Shown here in pieces: positions 7,731 to 17,006 of a stretch of 45,522 bases of DNA; position 1 is the first letter of the stretch, and each line of letters opens with the position of its first letter. The position numbers and the translations under genes are program-made. The stretch spans positions 1 through 45,522 of the forward strand of contig NZ_CAMFQO010000011.1 in assembly GCF_945980375.1 (NCBI RefSeq). Direction: 5' to 3'. The notes beneath the pieces were generated by a model. The model made no database searches. It saw only the letters and a program-made list of their open reading frames with translations, and was not told where the DNA came from. Source of the stretch: an uncultured Eubacterium sp. Its GTDB lineage: Bacteria > Bacillota > Clostridia > Oscillospirales > Acutalibacteraceae.

Positions 7731-8848
7731 TTATTTTCCTCCAAGATTTTTTCAACGAAGCGCCTGCAGGAATTGCCGTCGCACAGCGAAACAAATCTCT
7801 GCTTAAACGCCATATACTGTGGGTTGTTGTTTGTTATAGACTTTATTGCATCGGCAAGCTCGCTCTGATTGGTAACGATACTGCCGCAGGAATAATCGTT
7901 ATAATCGTAATAAAAGCCTCTGTTTGCATTATACTGCTCATAATCGGGAGCATACAAAACAGCCGAATTGCCGATAATTGCATTTTCAAAAATAACAGAA
8001 GAATAATCTGTTACAAGAACATCGGTTATAAAGAGAATATCATTAATCTCCCGTTCATCGCTGAAATCAAAAATACTGTTTGATTTGGGTATATCAAGCT
8101 TACCCTTGACAAAGGGATGAAGCTTTACGATAACTGCCCAATCCTCACCGAGAGAATTTGACAAAGCCTGAAGGTCGATAAATTCGCTTGGATAAAAGGC
8201 ATCATTCACATTCTGTCCCCTAAAGGTCGGAGCAAAAAGGCAAATCCTTTTATTTTTCAACTCGGGGGCTTTGCCGTACAATCTTTCTTTGGCAAGCGAA
8301 ACATATTTTTCATCAAAGAAAGCATCAGTCCTCGGTGTGCCTACGGGAATAATTTTATCCCTCGAAATGCCAAAGGACTCAGCGTAAATGTCGACAATTT
8401 CAGGCGAGGAAACAATAGCCTTTGTATAGTTTTTATGAGTTAAAGAACCCGATTCGGCGGTTGCTCTGCCATAGCCGAAGCGTTTGAATGCTCCCATAGC
8501 ATGCCAAACCTGAACAAGCTGTTGATTTGGGCGAAGCGAAAGAACGTATACCATGGGCTCAAAATCATCAACCATAATAAATCTTGACTGTGCCATTACA
8601 CTGCCAAGCTCTTCAATGCTCATTTGATCAACGCTCGTTACGGTAATTATTTTATAATCAAGCAAATTAAGCTCTATATAAGACTTAATTGCACCGAGAT
8701 TTCCGCCAAGCCTACCCTTTGAGGTTGAAAGCATAAGAATTTGATTATCAATCATATCCTGCTTTTTACCCTTTTCAAAGGCTGATATTAAGTTTTTATA
8801 TCTCATCCTTTGAAGATGTGGATAAATAGCCGATTTAATCTTTCCCAT
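7727..8848 (-). CDS. CDP-glycerol glycerophosphotransferase family protein (TagB/TagF-like)
   Basis: 373 residues, GT-B-like glycerophosphotransferase domain over most of the length. Family motifs seen: VWHAMGAFKRFGYG, PVGTPRTD, LFAPTFRGQ, VKLHP and VTDYSSVIFENAI. These enzymes add glycerol-phosphate (or ribitol-phosphate) units to wall teichoic acid or related glycopolymers on the cytoplasmic side of the membrane. It lacks the long N-terminal extension of full TagF polymerases, fitting a primase/TagB-like or short-polymer role. It lies one base after its paralogue and overlaps the next gene by 4 bases. The start ATG has AAGG six bases upstream. Confidence 0.92.
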   Translation of the reverse strand: MGKIKSAIYPHLQRMRYKNLISAFEKGKKQDMIDNQILMLSTSKGRLGGNLGAIKSYIELNLLDYKIITVTSVDQMSIEELGSVMAQSRFIMVDDFEPMVYVLSLRPNQQLVQVWHAMGAFKRFGYGRATAESGSLTHKNYTKAIVSSPEIVDIYAESFGISRDKIIPVGTPRTDAFFDEKYVSLAKERLYGKAPELKNKRICLFAPTFRGQNVNDAFYPSEFIDLQALSNSLGEDWAVIVKLHPFVKGKLDIPKSNSIFDFSDEREINDILFITDVLVTDYSSVIFENAIIGNSAVLYAPDYEQYNANRGFYYDYNDYSCGSIVTNQSELADAIKSITNNNPQYMAFKQRFVSLCDGNSCRRFVEKILEENK

Positions 8849-8849
8849 A

Positions 8850-10037
8850 CTATGCCTTAAAGTTGTATCTGTTATCGTAGCTATCGTGCATAAGCATATC
8901 TATTATTTCGCCGTACACGGATGTAATGCTGTCAAATTTTTTATTAACGTAATCCTGCTTAAACGCATCAATCTTTGACCTATCAGCAGTAACTCCCGAT
9001 GAAATTGCATCAACAATTTCTTCACCTGTTTTGCCGTAAACAGCAGGAATATCATTCCAAAAGTCAATATAAAAGCCTCGCTCATCAATGTATCTTTCGC
9101 TGTCGAAGCAGTAGATATATATCGGTAAATCCTTAAGCACCGCCTCATATATAACAGAGCTGTAATCCGTTACAACATAATCGGCAACGCACATAAAGTC
9201 CATACCGGCAAACTGCTCGCCTACAGTGATGTTTTGAGGAGAGTCAACATATATTTCCTCTTCGTTTGTATCAACAACGTGATGCTTTACAACAAGGTTA
9301 TAGCTTGAATAATCAATACTGTTAACAAGCTCCTGCGTTGCGTGGTGCAAGGCTTCAATATCCTCCCTGTTATCCCTAAAGGTAGGAACATACAGAATAG
9401 TTTTTTTGCCATTATCAAGCTGTGGATACACGGCAAAAATTCTGCCTTTAACCTCCCTGTCCTTTGCCTCATCGGTTAAATAATCCATACGCGGAATACC
9501 AATGGGGATAAACTTATCCTCCGGCTGACCGAAGGCCTCGGCAAAATGAGGAACACACTTATCACCCGAGGTTGCTATAAGCTCATAATTTCTATGCATC
9601 TTAAAGGCACTTGCAGTTGCGGATGATTTGCCGCCCGCTTTATCGAGAATTGACTTTCCGAATTTCTTAAACGCACCGAGAGCATGCCAAATTTGGATGA
9701 TGTGCAAATCCTTTTTATGATTGAGCACAGACGCTAAAATACAGTAACCGTCAAGTACAACAACCTTTGACCTTGACAATGCGTTCATCTGCCTAAAGAT
9801 TTCTGCAAGGTATTTTACCCTACCGCCGAGTGACGCAGGTATCATTTTGCACAAAACAACAACCTCATACTGTGGATAGCCTGTCCTGATTTCGTTGATT
9901 AAATACTGAAAATCAAGGGACGGCTCCTCGCTTTGCCTTGAGATGAAGGCAATTTGATTTTTAGTTTTACGCAGCTTAAACAACGAATAAACGAGGTTCA
10001 TTATCGCCCCGAATATTCTACCGAGTAGGTTAATCAT
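8850..10037 (-). CDS. CDP-glycerol glycerophosphotransferase family protein, paralogue
   Basis: 395 residues with the same motif series as the downstream paralogue: VWHALGAFKKFG, PIGIPRMDYL, LYVPTFRDN, VVKHHVVD and VTDYSSVIYEAVL. The N-terminus has an amphipathic/hydrophobic helix (LGRIFGAIMNLVYSLF) that could bind the membrane surface, as in TagF. With its neighbour it would form a two-enzyme primase/polymerase-like pair for a polyol-phosphate polymer. The motif sets differ enough that the two are paralogues and not a recent duplication. The upstream ribosome site is weak (GGTGA), suggesting coupling to glyA 13 bases away. Confidence 0.92.
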   Translation of the reverse strand: MINLLGRIFGAIMNLVYSLFKLRKTKNQIAFISRQSEEPSLDFQYLINEIRTGYPQYEVVVLCKMIPASLGGRVKYLAEIFRQMNALSRSKVVVLDGYCILASVLNHKKDLHIIQIWHALGAFKKFGKSILDKAGGKSSATASAFKMHRNYELIATSGDKCVPHFAEAFGQPEDKFIPIGIPRMDYLTDEAKDREVKGRIFAVYPQLDNGKKTILYVPTFRDNREDIEALHHATQELVNSIDYSSYNLVVKHHVVDTNEEEIYVDSPQNITVGEQFAGMDFMCVADYVVTDYSSVIYEAVLKDLPIYIYCFDSERYIDERGFYIDFWNDIPAVYGKTGEEIVDAISSGVTADRSKIDAFKQDYVNKKFDSITSVYGEIIDMLMHDSYDNRYNFKA

Positions 10038-10050
10038 AGTTCACCGATTA

Positions 10051-11304
10051 TTATTCATAAAGTGGATACTTTGCACAAATCTCTGCCACACCGTCAAGAA
10101 TTTTCTGCTTGCTTGACTCAAAATCTGTAACAGCGAGAGAAATAAACTCTGCAATCTTATCAAAATCGTCTGTATTAAGTCCGCGTGTTGTAGCGGCAGG
10201 TGTGCCGATACGAACACCTGATGTAACAAACGGTGAAAGAGGCTCATTAGGCACTGTGTTCTTGTTAAGAGTGATATGCACCTCGTCAAGTCTTGCCTCA
10301 AGCTCCTTGCCCGTTACGCCTGTTCCTCTTAAATCAAGAAGGCAAAGATGATTATCGGTACCGCCCGAAACAAGATTTTGACCTCTTGAAATAAGACCAT
10401 TTGCAAGAGCCTGTGCATTGTCAATTACTCTTTGCTGATATTCCTTAAATTCAGACTTAAGAGCCTCGCCGAAGCAAACAGCCTTGCCGGCGATAACGTG
10501 CATAAGCGGACCGCCCTGTGTGCCCGGGAACACAGCAGAATTAAGCTTCTTTGCAAGATAAGGGTTGTTGCAAAGGATAAGACCGCCACGAGGGCCTCTT
10601 AATGTTTTGTGGGTGGTGGTTGTTACAACATCTGCATACGGTACGGGTGATTGATGAAGACCTGCTGCAACAAGGCCGGCAATGTGAGCCATATCAACCA
10701 TAAACATTGCGCCGTTTGCATGAGCTATATCTGCCATTGTGGCAAAATCAATCTCTCTCGGATAAGCAGAAGCACCTGCAACAATAAGCCTTGGCTTAAC
10801 TCTGTTAACCTGCTTTGCAAACTCTGCAAGGTCAATATAGCCGTCCTCATTTACACCGTAAGGCACAAAGTTGAAATACTTGCCCGAAATATTTGCAGGT
10901 GAGCCGTGAGTGAGATGACCGCCGTTATCAAGGCTCATACCCATAACAGTATCACCCGGCTTAAGAAGTGCAAGATAAACAGCAGTGTTTGCCTGTGCAC
11001 CCGAATGTGGCTGAACGTTTGCAAACTTTGCACCGAAAAGCTCACATGCACGCTTAATTGCGATTTCCTCAACTATATCAACATACTGACATCCGCCGTA
11101 ATATCTTTTTGACGGAAGCCCCTCTGCATACTTATTTGTAAGAACAGAGCCCATAGCAGCCATAACCTGTGGGGATACAAGGTTTTCGGAGGCAATAAGC
11201 TCAATATTTTCTCTTTGTCTTTTAAGCTCCAATGACATCGCATCGGCAACCTCTTTGTCGGTTTTAGCAACCTCGGCTATTGAATCAAAATAATCGTTGT
11301 ACAT
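10051..11304 (-). CDS. glyA: Serine hydroxymethyltransferase
   Basis: 417-residue PLP enzyme interconverting serine and glycine with tetrahydrofolate, the main source of one-carbon units. The N-terminal [12 protein letters not shown] and [15 protein letters not shown] motifs and the PLP-lysine segment [14 protein letters not shown] are all intact and the length is standard. GGAGG lies 8 bases before the ATG. A TATACT-like -10 lies upstream, but I see no good -35. First gene of the five-gene minus-strand run ending at trpS. Confidence 0.98.
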   Translation of the reverse strand: MYNDYFDSIAEVAKTDKEVADAMSLELKRQRENIELIASENLVSPQVMAAMGSVLTNKYAEGLPSKRYYGGCQYVDIVEEIAIKRACELFGAKFANVQPHSGAQANTAVYLALLKPGDTVMGMSLDNGGHLTHGSPANISGKYFNFVPYGVNEDGYIDLAEFAKQVNRVKPRLIVAGASAYPREIDFATMADIAHANGAMFMVDMAHIAGLVAAGLHQSPVPYADVVTTTTHKTLRGPRGGLILCNNPYLAKKLNSAVFPGTQGGPLMHVIAGKAVCFGEALKSEFKEYQQRVIDNAQALANGLISRGQNLVSGGTDNHLCLLDLRGTGVTGKELEARLDEVHITLNKNTVPNEPLSPFVTSGVRIGTPAATTRGLNTDDFDKIAEFISLAVTDFESSKQKILDGVAEICAKYPLYE

Positions 11305-11373
11305 ATATAAACCTCCAATAAGTATAATACATTTATTCTAACACATAGAAATAAAATATACAATATAAAATAA

Positions 11374-11405
11374 AAGAAATCCACATTAATAAATATGGAT
11401 TTCTT
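11374..11405 (-). terminator. Terminator after the M28 peptidase gene
   Basis: AAGAAATCCA (11374-11383) and TGGATTTCTT (11396-11405) form a 10-bp stem. Read on the minus strand it is followed by TTTTA, fitting the end of the GH20-M28 transcript. Confidence 0.7.
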
Positions 11406-11420
11406 AATAATCATTCGTTA

Positions 11421-12716
11421 TTAACCGTTAATGCCCTTTTCGTCAAAGTTAAATATTGTTGACAAAATAACCTCGTAGCCTGTCTTGATAGCCTCGGGAA
11501 CAAGACGGTCATAGCTGTCGCGAACATTGTGATAGTAATCTGCCGGAGCCGGATCCATAGCCGCAAGGCATGTAGCGGTAATTCCCGCCTGAGTAAATGC
11601 CGCTGCATCGGATGAGCCAAAGAATACATTAGCAAACTTCAAATCATTGTGACCTGCTTCCTTTGCAGATTCCATAACAAGATTACTGAAGCCTTGGTCG
11701 TGCTTAACCGTACCTGTCATATCACGGCTGTAAACATTGAGATACTCAAGGTCTGTAAGTGTATCAACGCAAAGCACGGCAGTTTCTACACCGGAATTCA
11801 TATATTCATCCTTATGGTCCTTTGCCCACTGCTTACATCCGCGAAGACCTGCCTCCTCGCCGTCTGTAATCATAGCAACAACCTCTGTGTTTTCAAACTC
11901 TACACCTGCCATATCAAGCATACGAAGAGCACAAACAGCAGAGTATGTACCTGTAAGGTTATCATTTGCACCCGGAGAAATTGTCTTAAAATCTACAAAG
12001 AGGAAAAGAGTAACCATAAACAATGCAGTAAGGCAATGGAAATAGAAGCTGTAATTTACCATAAAATCGCCAAACGCGCCCATATCAACAAAGTTTGCGA
12101 TAATGGCAACAACAGCAACAACAACAGATACAAACGCACATCCGATTGTACCCGCCATACAGATTGTCATAAGAGGAAGCTTTTTACCGTAGTAAATATG
12201 ACGCCACTGATATGCAGAGTCGCAGTGACCTGAAATAACAATTCTTCTTTTTACCTCACCCTTTGGCTTGCGAACGGCATAATAGTTATTGCCCTCGATT
12301 TTCTTGTAGAAAACATCGCAAAACGGCTTATAGAGCAAGAACTCCATAAGAGTAATGAACAAGCTGACAAGAATAACACCGCCTACGATACACTGCGGCA
12401 GGAAGAAATCTGAGCCTCCGATACCGCTGATTACACCTGTATAAACCAAAATAAGACAAACAACAACCGCAATAATTACAGAAGCGGATACTGTTTTTGT
12501 AAAGTGCAAAAATGCCTTTGGTGCCATTTTGTATGATTCAAAGCCTGTTTCATCGCAAAACGGCTTCATTTCCTTGTCGATATGCTTTTGGGTGGCAAGA
12601 CAATTCTTATTACCTGACTCACGCGGGCCGTATCTCTTAATTACGTTTGTAATTTCCTTTACGGTATAGTCAACATTTTCGTCGATGACTGCCTGTGGAA
12701 AATCCTTAAATTTCAT
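11421..12716 (-). CDS. Membrane-anchored M28-family metallopeptidase
   Basis: 431 residues. Co-catalytic zinc motifs of M28 aminopeptidases are present: SGHCDSA (His, Asp), PGANDNLTG (bridging Asp), DGEEAGLRG (Glu-Glu), CVDTLTD and a late DYYHNVRDSYDRL (His). Before and between these lie about four hydrophobic segments (SVIIAVVVCLILVYTGVI; IVGGVILVSLFITLMEFLL; then two around VSVVVAVVAIIANFV and FHCLTALFMVTLFLFV), so the peptidase domain is interrupted by membrane helices. I place the start at ATG 12716, with AAAGGAGA 8 bases upstream; a longer frame to 12749 would overlap the GH20 gene and has no ribosome site. Substrate unknown. Confidence 0.88.
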   Translation of the reverse strand: MKFKDFPQAVIDENVDYTVKEITNVIKRYGPRESGNKNCLATQKHIDKEMKPFCDETGFESYKMAPKAFLHFTKTVSASVIIAVVVCLILVYTGVISGIGGSDFFLPQCIVGGVILVSLFITLMEFLLYKPFCDVFYKKIEGNNYYAVRKPKGEVKRRIVISGHCDSAYQWRHIYYGKKLPLMTICMAGTIGCAFVSVVVAVVAIIANFVDMGAFGDFMVNYSFYFHCLTALFMVTLFLFVDFKTISPGANDNLTGTYSAVCALRMLDMAGVEFENTEVVAMITDGEEAGLRGCKQWAKDHKDEYMNSGVETAVLCVDTLTDLEYLNVYSRDMTGTVKHDQGFSNLVMESAKEAGHNDLKFANVFFGSSDAAAFTQAGITATCLAAMDPAPADYYHNVRDSYDRLVPEAIKTGYEVILSTIFNFDEKGING

Positions 12717-12717
12717 A

Positions 12718-14316
12718 CTATCTGTCTCCTTTAGCTTTATATTCGGCATTTAATTGATTTTCGAGGTCAGGGTTGCCCCTGAAGAATTTGTTGATGATGT
12801 GCTTGCGTTTAATTGGATTTTTAATCATACACACCTTATCAACAGCATAGTTGATACCCAAGGCATCAAAGGTTGGCTTATAATCATCCAGCCTTGCCTT
12901 GAAGTCGTTAAAATCACGCTTGCCTTCCGGCGTCCACGCAACCTCGGCAAGAGCCTGAATTCGTGGAAACGCGAGCATCTCAAGCCTATCCTTGTCTCTT
13001 ATCCACTCTGTCCAAAGCTCGCCCTCTACACCGAGAACGTTCTTTACATTTTCATCGGTTACACCGTATTTTTTAAGGCTGTAATCGTATGTATACTTAA
13101 GCGGATACTGACCGTAGGTCATATCGAAATAAAACGAGCGATGATTGCTCATAATCATCTGACCACCGTTATTTACATATTCCTCTGCGTTTTTATCACG
13201 CTGCGGAGTCCAATACTGTGCAACGATGCTTTTTTCCTCGTTATTTACATTCTTTGCGGCAAGAATTTCGTTCCAGCCAATCATTCGCTTACCCTTTGTT
13301 TTGAGGTATTCGCAAAGCTTATTTTCAAACCAGCCCTGAAGCTCATCCTCATTCTTTAGGTTGTTTTCCTTCATAACCTGCTGACAGCGAGAGCACTTTT
13401 TCCACTCGTTTTTCGGTGCCTCATCACCGCCGAGGTGAATAAACGGAGAATCAAAAAGCTCGCATACCTCATCAAGAACTCCGTATACAAACTCAAATGT
13501 TTCGTCCTTACCCATACACAGCGTTCTGTTCCAATCACGGTTTTTGAACACAGCCACCGGAATAAGACCGCCGAAGAAGCCGAACACATCGGTTTTTTCC
13601 TCACGACAGGCAAGGTTGTTATAAGCAGCAAAGGCAGCAGCACAGTGAGCAGGAAAATCTATCTCGGGAATAACGGTAATTCCCCTTTCCTTTGCGTATG
13701 CAACAACATCCTTAATTTGCTCCTGTGTGTAATATCCGCCGTACTCCTTCTTTTCCATCTTGGCACATTTCCATCCGCCGATTTGGGTAAAGGAGCGCTT
13801 TGAGCCTATTTCGGTTAAAAGCGGGAATTTTTTAATTTCTATTCTCCAGCCGTTATCGTCCGTAAGGTGCCAATGGAACACATTGAGCTTTTCCATAAAA
13901 ATCCAATCAAGAAATTGCTTAATATATTCAACACTATAAAAATGACGCGAAACGTCAAGAGAAATACCTCTGAACGAAAATCTCGGTTCGTCCTCAATAT
14001 GACAGCAAGGCACCTGCCTGCCGCCTGTATCATAATGACAGAGCTTTCTTACGGTTTGAAGTGCATAATAAGCTCCTATTTTATTGTTTGCCGAAATGAT
14101 AATGCCGTTTACCGTAACATCAAGAATATAGCCCTCTTTTGCAAGGCTTTCATCCCTGCTGATAACAATGCAGGCCTCATCAGCAGTTTGGCAAAGCTGT
14201 GCCCTTTGAGCAAGCAACGGCATATCAAAATCCGAATAAGCTTTTGCCGACTCGGGCAAAGAAAAACTACCCTTTAGCTCTGTTGCAAGCTTCGGCTTAG
14301 GTATAACTGAAAGCAT
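12718..14316 (-). CDS. GH20 beta-N-acetylhexosaminidase
   Basis: 532 residues: an N-terminal GH20b-like domain (about 1-110) and a TIM barrel opening with FRGISLDVSRHFYS (115-128) and NVFHWHLTDDNGWR (145-158). The catalytic Asp-Glu pair of substrate-assisted catalysis is D298-E299 in HLGGDEAPK. It removes terminal GlcNAc/GalNAc from glycans. There is no signal peptide, so it probably works in the cytoplasm on imported oligosaccharides. AGGAGAG precedes ATG 14316. It shares a transcript with the M28 peptidase one base downstream. Confidence 0.95.
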   Translation of the reverse strand: MLSVIPKPKLATELKGSFSLPESAKAYSDFDMPLLAQRAQLCQTADEACIVISRDESLAKEGYILDVTVNGIIISANNKIGAYYALQTVRKLCHYDTGGRQVPCCHIEDEPRFSFRGISLDVSRHFYSVEYIKQFLDWIFMEKLNVFHWHLTDDNGWRIEIKKFPLLTEIGSKRSFTQIGGWKCAKMEKKEYGGYYTQEQIKDVVAYAKERGITVIPEIDFPAHCAAAFAAYNNLACREEKTDVFGFFGGLIPVAVFKNRDWNRTLCMGKDETFEFVYGVLDEVCELFDSPFIHLGGDEAPKNEWKKCSRCQQVMKENNLKNEDELQGWFENKLCEYLKTKGKRMIGWNEILAAKNVNNEEKSIVAQYWTPQRDKNAEEYVNNGGQMIMSNHRSFYFDMTYGQYPLKYTYDYSLKKYGVTDENVKNVLGVEGELWTEWIRDKDRLEMLAFPRIQALAEVAWTPEGKRDFNDFKARLDDYKPTFDALGINYAVDKVCMIKNPIKRKHIINKFFRGNPDLENQLNAEYKAKGDR

Positions 14317-14346
14317 AATTCTCTCCTAAAAATAACAATTTGAAAT

Positions 14347-14375
14347 ATTATAGCAAATAACACTTATAAAGTCAA
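14347..14375 (-). promoter_or_regulatory. Sigma-A promoter of the GH20-M28 operon
   Basis: On the minus strand, TTGACT (14370-14375), 17-bp spacer, TATAAT (14347-14352), in the 68 bases between the LCP stop codon and the GH20 start. Confidence 0.8.
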
Positions 14376-14384
14376 TTTATGCGA

Positions 14385-15665
14385 CTAATTATTTTGCTGT
14401 GCTTTAATTTCCGAAGCGGTTTTGTTGTATATCAAATCTATAAGCTGTTCCTTATTTTTATCAACATCAATTGTGATAACACTTGCACCGCCTATGGTGG
14501 AATACTGCCATGTTTTGTCAAACGGAACACGAACCTCTGCCATTTCGCTGATGCAGGGCAACGCCTTGATTCCGGCAGAAATAATCTTTGCCTTTGAAAG
14601 ATTTGTTTGAATATACGGTGCCGCCTTTGTTGCCATCACAGCAAGCTTAACAGGGCTTGAAGATTTGATGCCTTTAAGTATGGACTGCATAACGGTTCTT
14701 TGACGGTAGGCACGCATAAAATCGGTGTCTATCTTTCTTATTCTGCAATAAGCAAGAGCCTGCTCGCCTGTCAGCTTATATTTACCTACATCAAGCTTTA
14801 CATTGCCGTAGCGCTTTTTGTGAGAGGTAACCTCCTTGGCCTCCTTTTCGGTAACCTCAACCTCTACACCGCCTATGCTGTCAACAAGCACCTTAAACAT
14901 CTCAAAGTCAGCAACAACGTAGCCATCAATGTCAATGCCGAAATTATACTCGATAGTATCGACAACACCGTTATATCCGTCGTAGCTGCATGCGGCATTA
15001 AGTCTTTGCTTTTTGTCGGCAGACGGAATATACACCCAAGTGTCACGCAAAAACGAAATCATTTTTATACAGTTATGTGCCTTGTCAATGGATATAAGCA
15101 TCATTGAATCGGCACGGGAGGCAGAGTCGTCCTTTGGATCGCGGGCATCTACACCAAGCAAAAGAATGTTGGTGACAGACGCTGAATGTGCAAGCTCTGC
15201 CCTATCGACATACTGATTTTTGCGGTTGTCGTCATAGTTGATTTTGCCCATTGCACTGCCGACAATACAGCCTGCACCGATTACCAAAACAAGAATCAAC
15301 GCAACAACGGCTCTGAAAACATTTTTAGCCTTACTGCCTGCTGACGAACGTTTTTTAGGTTTATTGCTTTTTGACGGAGCATTACGCCTTTGGCGTGCGT
15401 TTTCTTCGTTGAGTTGTCGCCTTTGAGCATCTCGGTCAACATACACCTCAGGAATGAAATCATCCTTGCTTTGACGGCTTGAACGCTTTGGCTCATTAAT
15501 TTCCCGCATAAAAGCATCAAGGTCAAAATCTGTATGCTGATTATCAATTATTTCATCATTACGGGACAGAGAATTATAATCCTCATCCTCCGGAACAAAT
15601 CTGTCCCTACTGTCGTTATTTATTCTTTTTTCGGGATTAAAGCCCTCTTTATCAAATCGAGGCAC
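14385..15665 (-). CDS. LytR-CpsA-Psr (LCP) family glycopolymer ligase
   Basis: 426 residues. A long, charged cytoplasmic tail (1-113) rich in Arg, Asp and Ser is followed by one membrane helix (about 114-138) and the extracellular LCP domain. LCP landmarks include NILLLGVDARD (166-176), SRADSMMLISID (183-194) and FLRDTWVYIP (205-214), with the conserved Arg and Asp residues that hold the polyprenyl-pyrophosphate substrate. Members attach teichoic acids or capsular polymers to peptidoglycan. Start is GTG 15665 with AAGGGGG 7 bases upstream. It may attach the polymer made by the TagB/TagF-like pair 5 kb away; that link is inference. Confidence 0.95.
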   Translation of the reverse strand: MPRFDKEGFNPEKRINNDSRDRFVPEDEDYNSLSRNDEIIDNQHTDFDLDAFMREINEPKRSSRQSKDDFIPEVYVDRDAQRRQLNEENARQRRNAPSKSNKPKKRSSAGSKAKNVFRAVVALILVLVIGAGCIVGSAMGKINYDDNRKNQYVDRAELAHSASVTNILLLGVDARDPKDDSASRADSMMLISIDKAHNCIKMISFLRDTWVYIPSADKKQRLNAACSYDGYNGVVDTIEYNFGIDIDGYVVADFEMFKVLVDSIGGVEVEVTEKEAKEVTSHKKRYGNVKLDVGKYKLTGEQALAYCRIRKIDTDFMRAYRQRTVMQSILKGIKSSSPVKLAVMATKAAPYIQTNLSKAKIISAGIKALPCISEMAEVRVPFDKTWQYSTIGGASVITIDVDKNKEQLIDLIYNKTASEIKAQQNN

Positions 15666-15699
15666 AGCAAATCCCCCTTCTTAATTATTTAACATATAA

Positions 15700-15728
15700 A
15701 GTTTACACCATATGATAAATATTTTCAA
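15700..15728 (-). promoter_or_regulatory. Possible promoter of the LCP gene
   Basis: On the minus strand, TTGAAA (15723-15728), 17-bp spacer, TAAACT (15700-15705), about 35 bases before the GTG start. The -10 is imperfect. Confidence 0.5.
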
Positions 15729-15763
15729 CTTTTTTTATTGCATTTTAGCCTAAAATATTTTAT

Positions 15764-15769
15764 TATAAT
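15764..15769 (+). promoter_or_regulatory. -10 box of the RNase P RNA promoter
   Basis: TATAAT begins 10 bases before the first base of the RNA's P1 helix. The best -35 candidate, TTGCAT at 15738-15743, has a 20-bp spacer, longer than ideal. Confidence 0.55.
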
Positions 15770-15773
15770 GTTT

Positions 15774-16099
15774 AGAGTTGTCCAGACGGTTGCGTGGCAT
15801 ATGCCATGAGGAAAGTCCGAGCAGCACAGAGCAGGATAACGGCTAACAGCCGCCGAGGGTGACCTTAGGGAAAGTGCAACAGAAATAAACCGCCGTTTTT
15901 ACGGTAAGGGTGGAAAGGCGAGGTAAGAGCTCACCGAGAGAGTGGAGACATTCTCTGCCATGTAAACCCTATCCGCTGCAACACCGACCGGAGAGTTAGT
16001 TGCTCGCTACACAACTCCCACGGGTGGCTTGAGCAAGGTGGCAACATCTTGTCGAGATAGATAACCGTCCACGACAGAACTCGGCTTACGGACAACTCT
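15774..16099 (+). ncRNA. rnpB: RNase P RNA, bacterial type A-like
   Basis: Catalytic RNA that matures tRNA 5' ends. The ends pair to form P1: AGAGTTGTCC (15774-15783) with GGACAACTCT (16090-16099). The universal core is present: GAGGAAAGTCCGAGC near 15808, ACAGAAATAAACCGCC near 15880, and GGTAAGGGTGGAAAGGCGAGGTAAGAGCTCACC around 15903-15935, with a P4-type partner close to the 3' end. The element lies between the divergent LCP gene and the aldolase gene. No terminator separates it from the aldolase start at 16124. Confidence 0.96.
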
Positions 16100-16123
16100 A
16101 CTTTAATTATTTGAGGTAAAACT

Positions 16124-16966
16124 ATGCTTGTAAATATGAAGGAGCTCCTTAAGGACGCACAGGATGGCAATTACGCTGTCGGCTCATTTTCCGTAGCTAA
16201 TATGGAAATGGTGCTTGGTGTACTTAAAGCTGCAAGGGAGTTAAGCGCTCCTGTTATTTTGCAAATTGCAGAGGTTAGGCTTAAGCAAAGCCCGCTTGAA
16301 ATAATCGGTCCGCTGATGGTGGCTGCTGCCGAAAATGCAGACACACCTGTTGCCGTGCATTTTGACCACGGCAAAACAGAGGAGAAAATTAAGCAGGCAC
16401 TTGACCTTGGCTTTACATCGGTTATGTTTGACGGCTCTCACCTACCGCTTGACGAAAACATTGCAACAACCAAAAGAATAATTGACATTGCAGGCAAATA
16501 CAACGCTTCAGTTGAAGCGGAAATCGGTTGTGTAGGCGGAAGCGAGGACGGAAGCGAGGATATTGCAATCAACTGCACAAAGCCACAGGACGCTGTTAGA
16601 TTTGAAGCCGAAACGGGTGTTGACGCACTTGCTATTGCTATCGGCAATGCTCACGGAAATTACAAGGACGTGCCAAAGCTCCGCTTTGACATTTTGCAAA
16701 AGGTTAATGAAATAACAAATACACCTCTTGTTCTTCACGGAGGCACGGGAATAAGCCCTGATGATTTTGTTAAATGCAGCAAAAACGGTATCAAAAAAAT
16801 CAACATTGCCACCGCTACCTTTGATTGCGTTGAGCAATCCGTAAGGCAGGCGTATGAACAGGATGCTATTAACGGATACTACGATTTGCACCTGGCGGAA
16901 ATTGATGGTGCGTACCAAAATGCCAAAAAGCACATAATGATTTTTGGTTCAAACAACAAAGCATAA
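16124..16966 (+). CDS. iolJ: Class II ketose-bisphosphate aldolase, IolJ-like
   Basis: 280-residue zinc-dependent TIM-barrel aldolase. Visible are VHFDHGKTEE (catalytic Asp and zinc His), VEAEIGCVGG, GNAHGNYKDVP (zinc His) and LVLHGGTGIS (zinc His, phosphate loop). Fructose-1,6-bisphosphate, tagatose-bisphosphate and 6-phospho-5-dehydro-2-deoxygluconate aldolases share this fold. The iolC gene 40 bases downstream favours the last, which splits the IolC product into DHAP and malonate semialdehyde. The name therefore rests on context more than on diagnostic residues. GAGG precedes ATG 16124, only 25 bases after the RNase P RNA. Confidence 0.85.
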   Translation: MLVNMKELLKDAQDGNYAVGSFSVANMEMVLGVLKAARELSAPVILQIAEVRLKQSPLEIIGPLMVAAAENADTPVAVHFDHGKTEEKIKQALDLGFTSVMFDGSHLPLDENIATTKRIIDIAGKYNASVEAEIGCVGGSEDGSEDIAINCTKPQDAVRFEAETGVDALAIAIGNAHGNYKDVPKLRFDILQKVNEITNTPLVLHGGTGISPDDFVKCSKNGIKKINIATATFDCVEQSVRQAYEQDAINGYYDLHLAEIDGAYQNAKKHIMIFGSNNKA

Positions 16967-17006
16967 AAAATAGAATAAGCATATAAAATACAAAGGGGTA
17001 AAAATT

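Noticed and set aside
11649-12233. 194-residue plus-strand frame opposite the M28 peptidase
   Set aside because: His/Cys/Lys-rich shadow product, no ribosome site, real gene on the other strand.
12754-13359. 201-residue plus-strand frame inside the GH20 gene
   Set aside because: Antisense to a hexosaminidase with intact catalytic residues; composition is that of a shadow frame.
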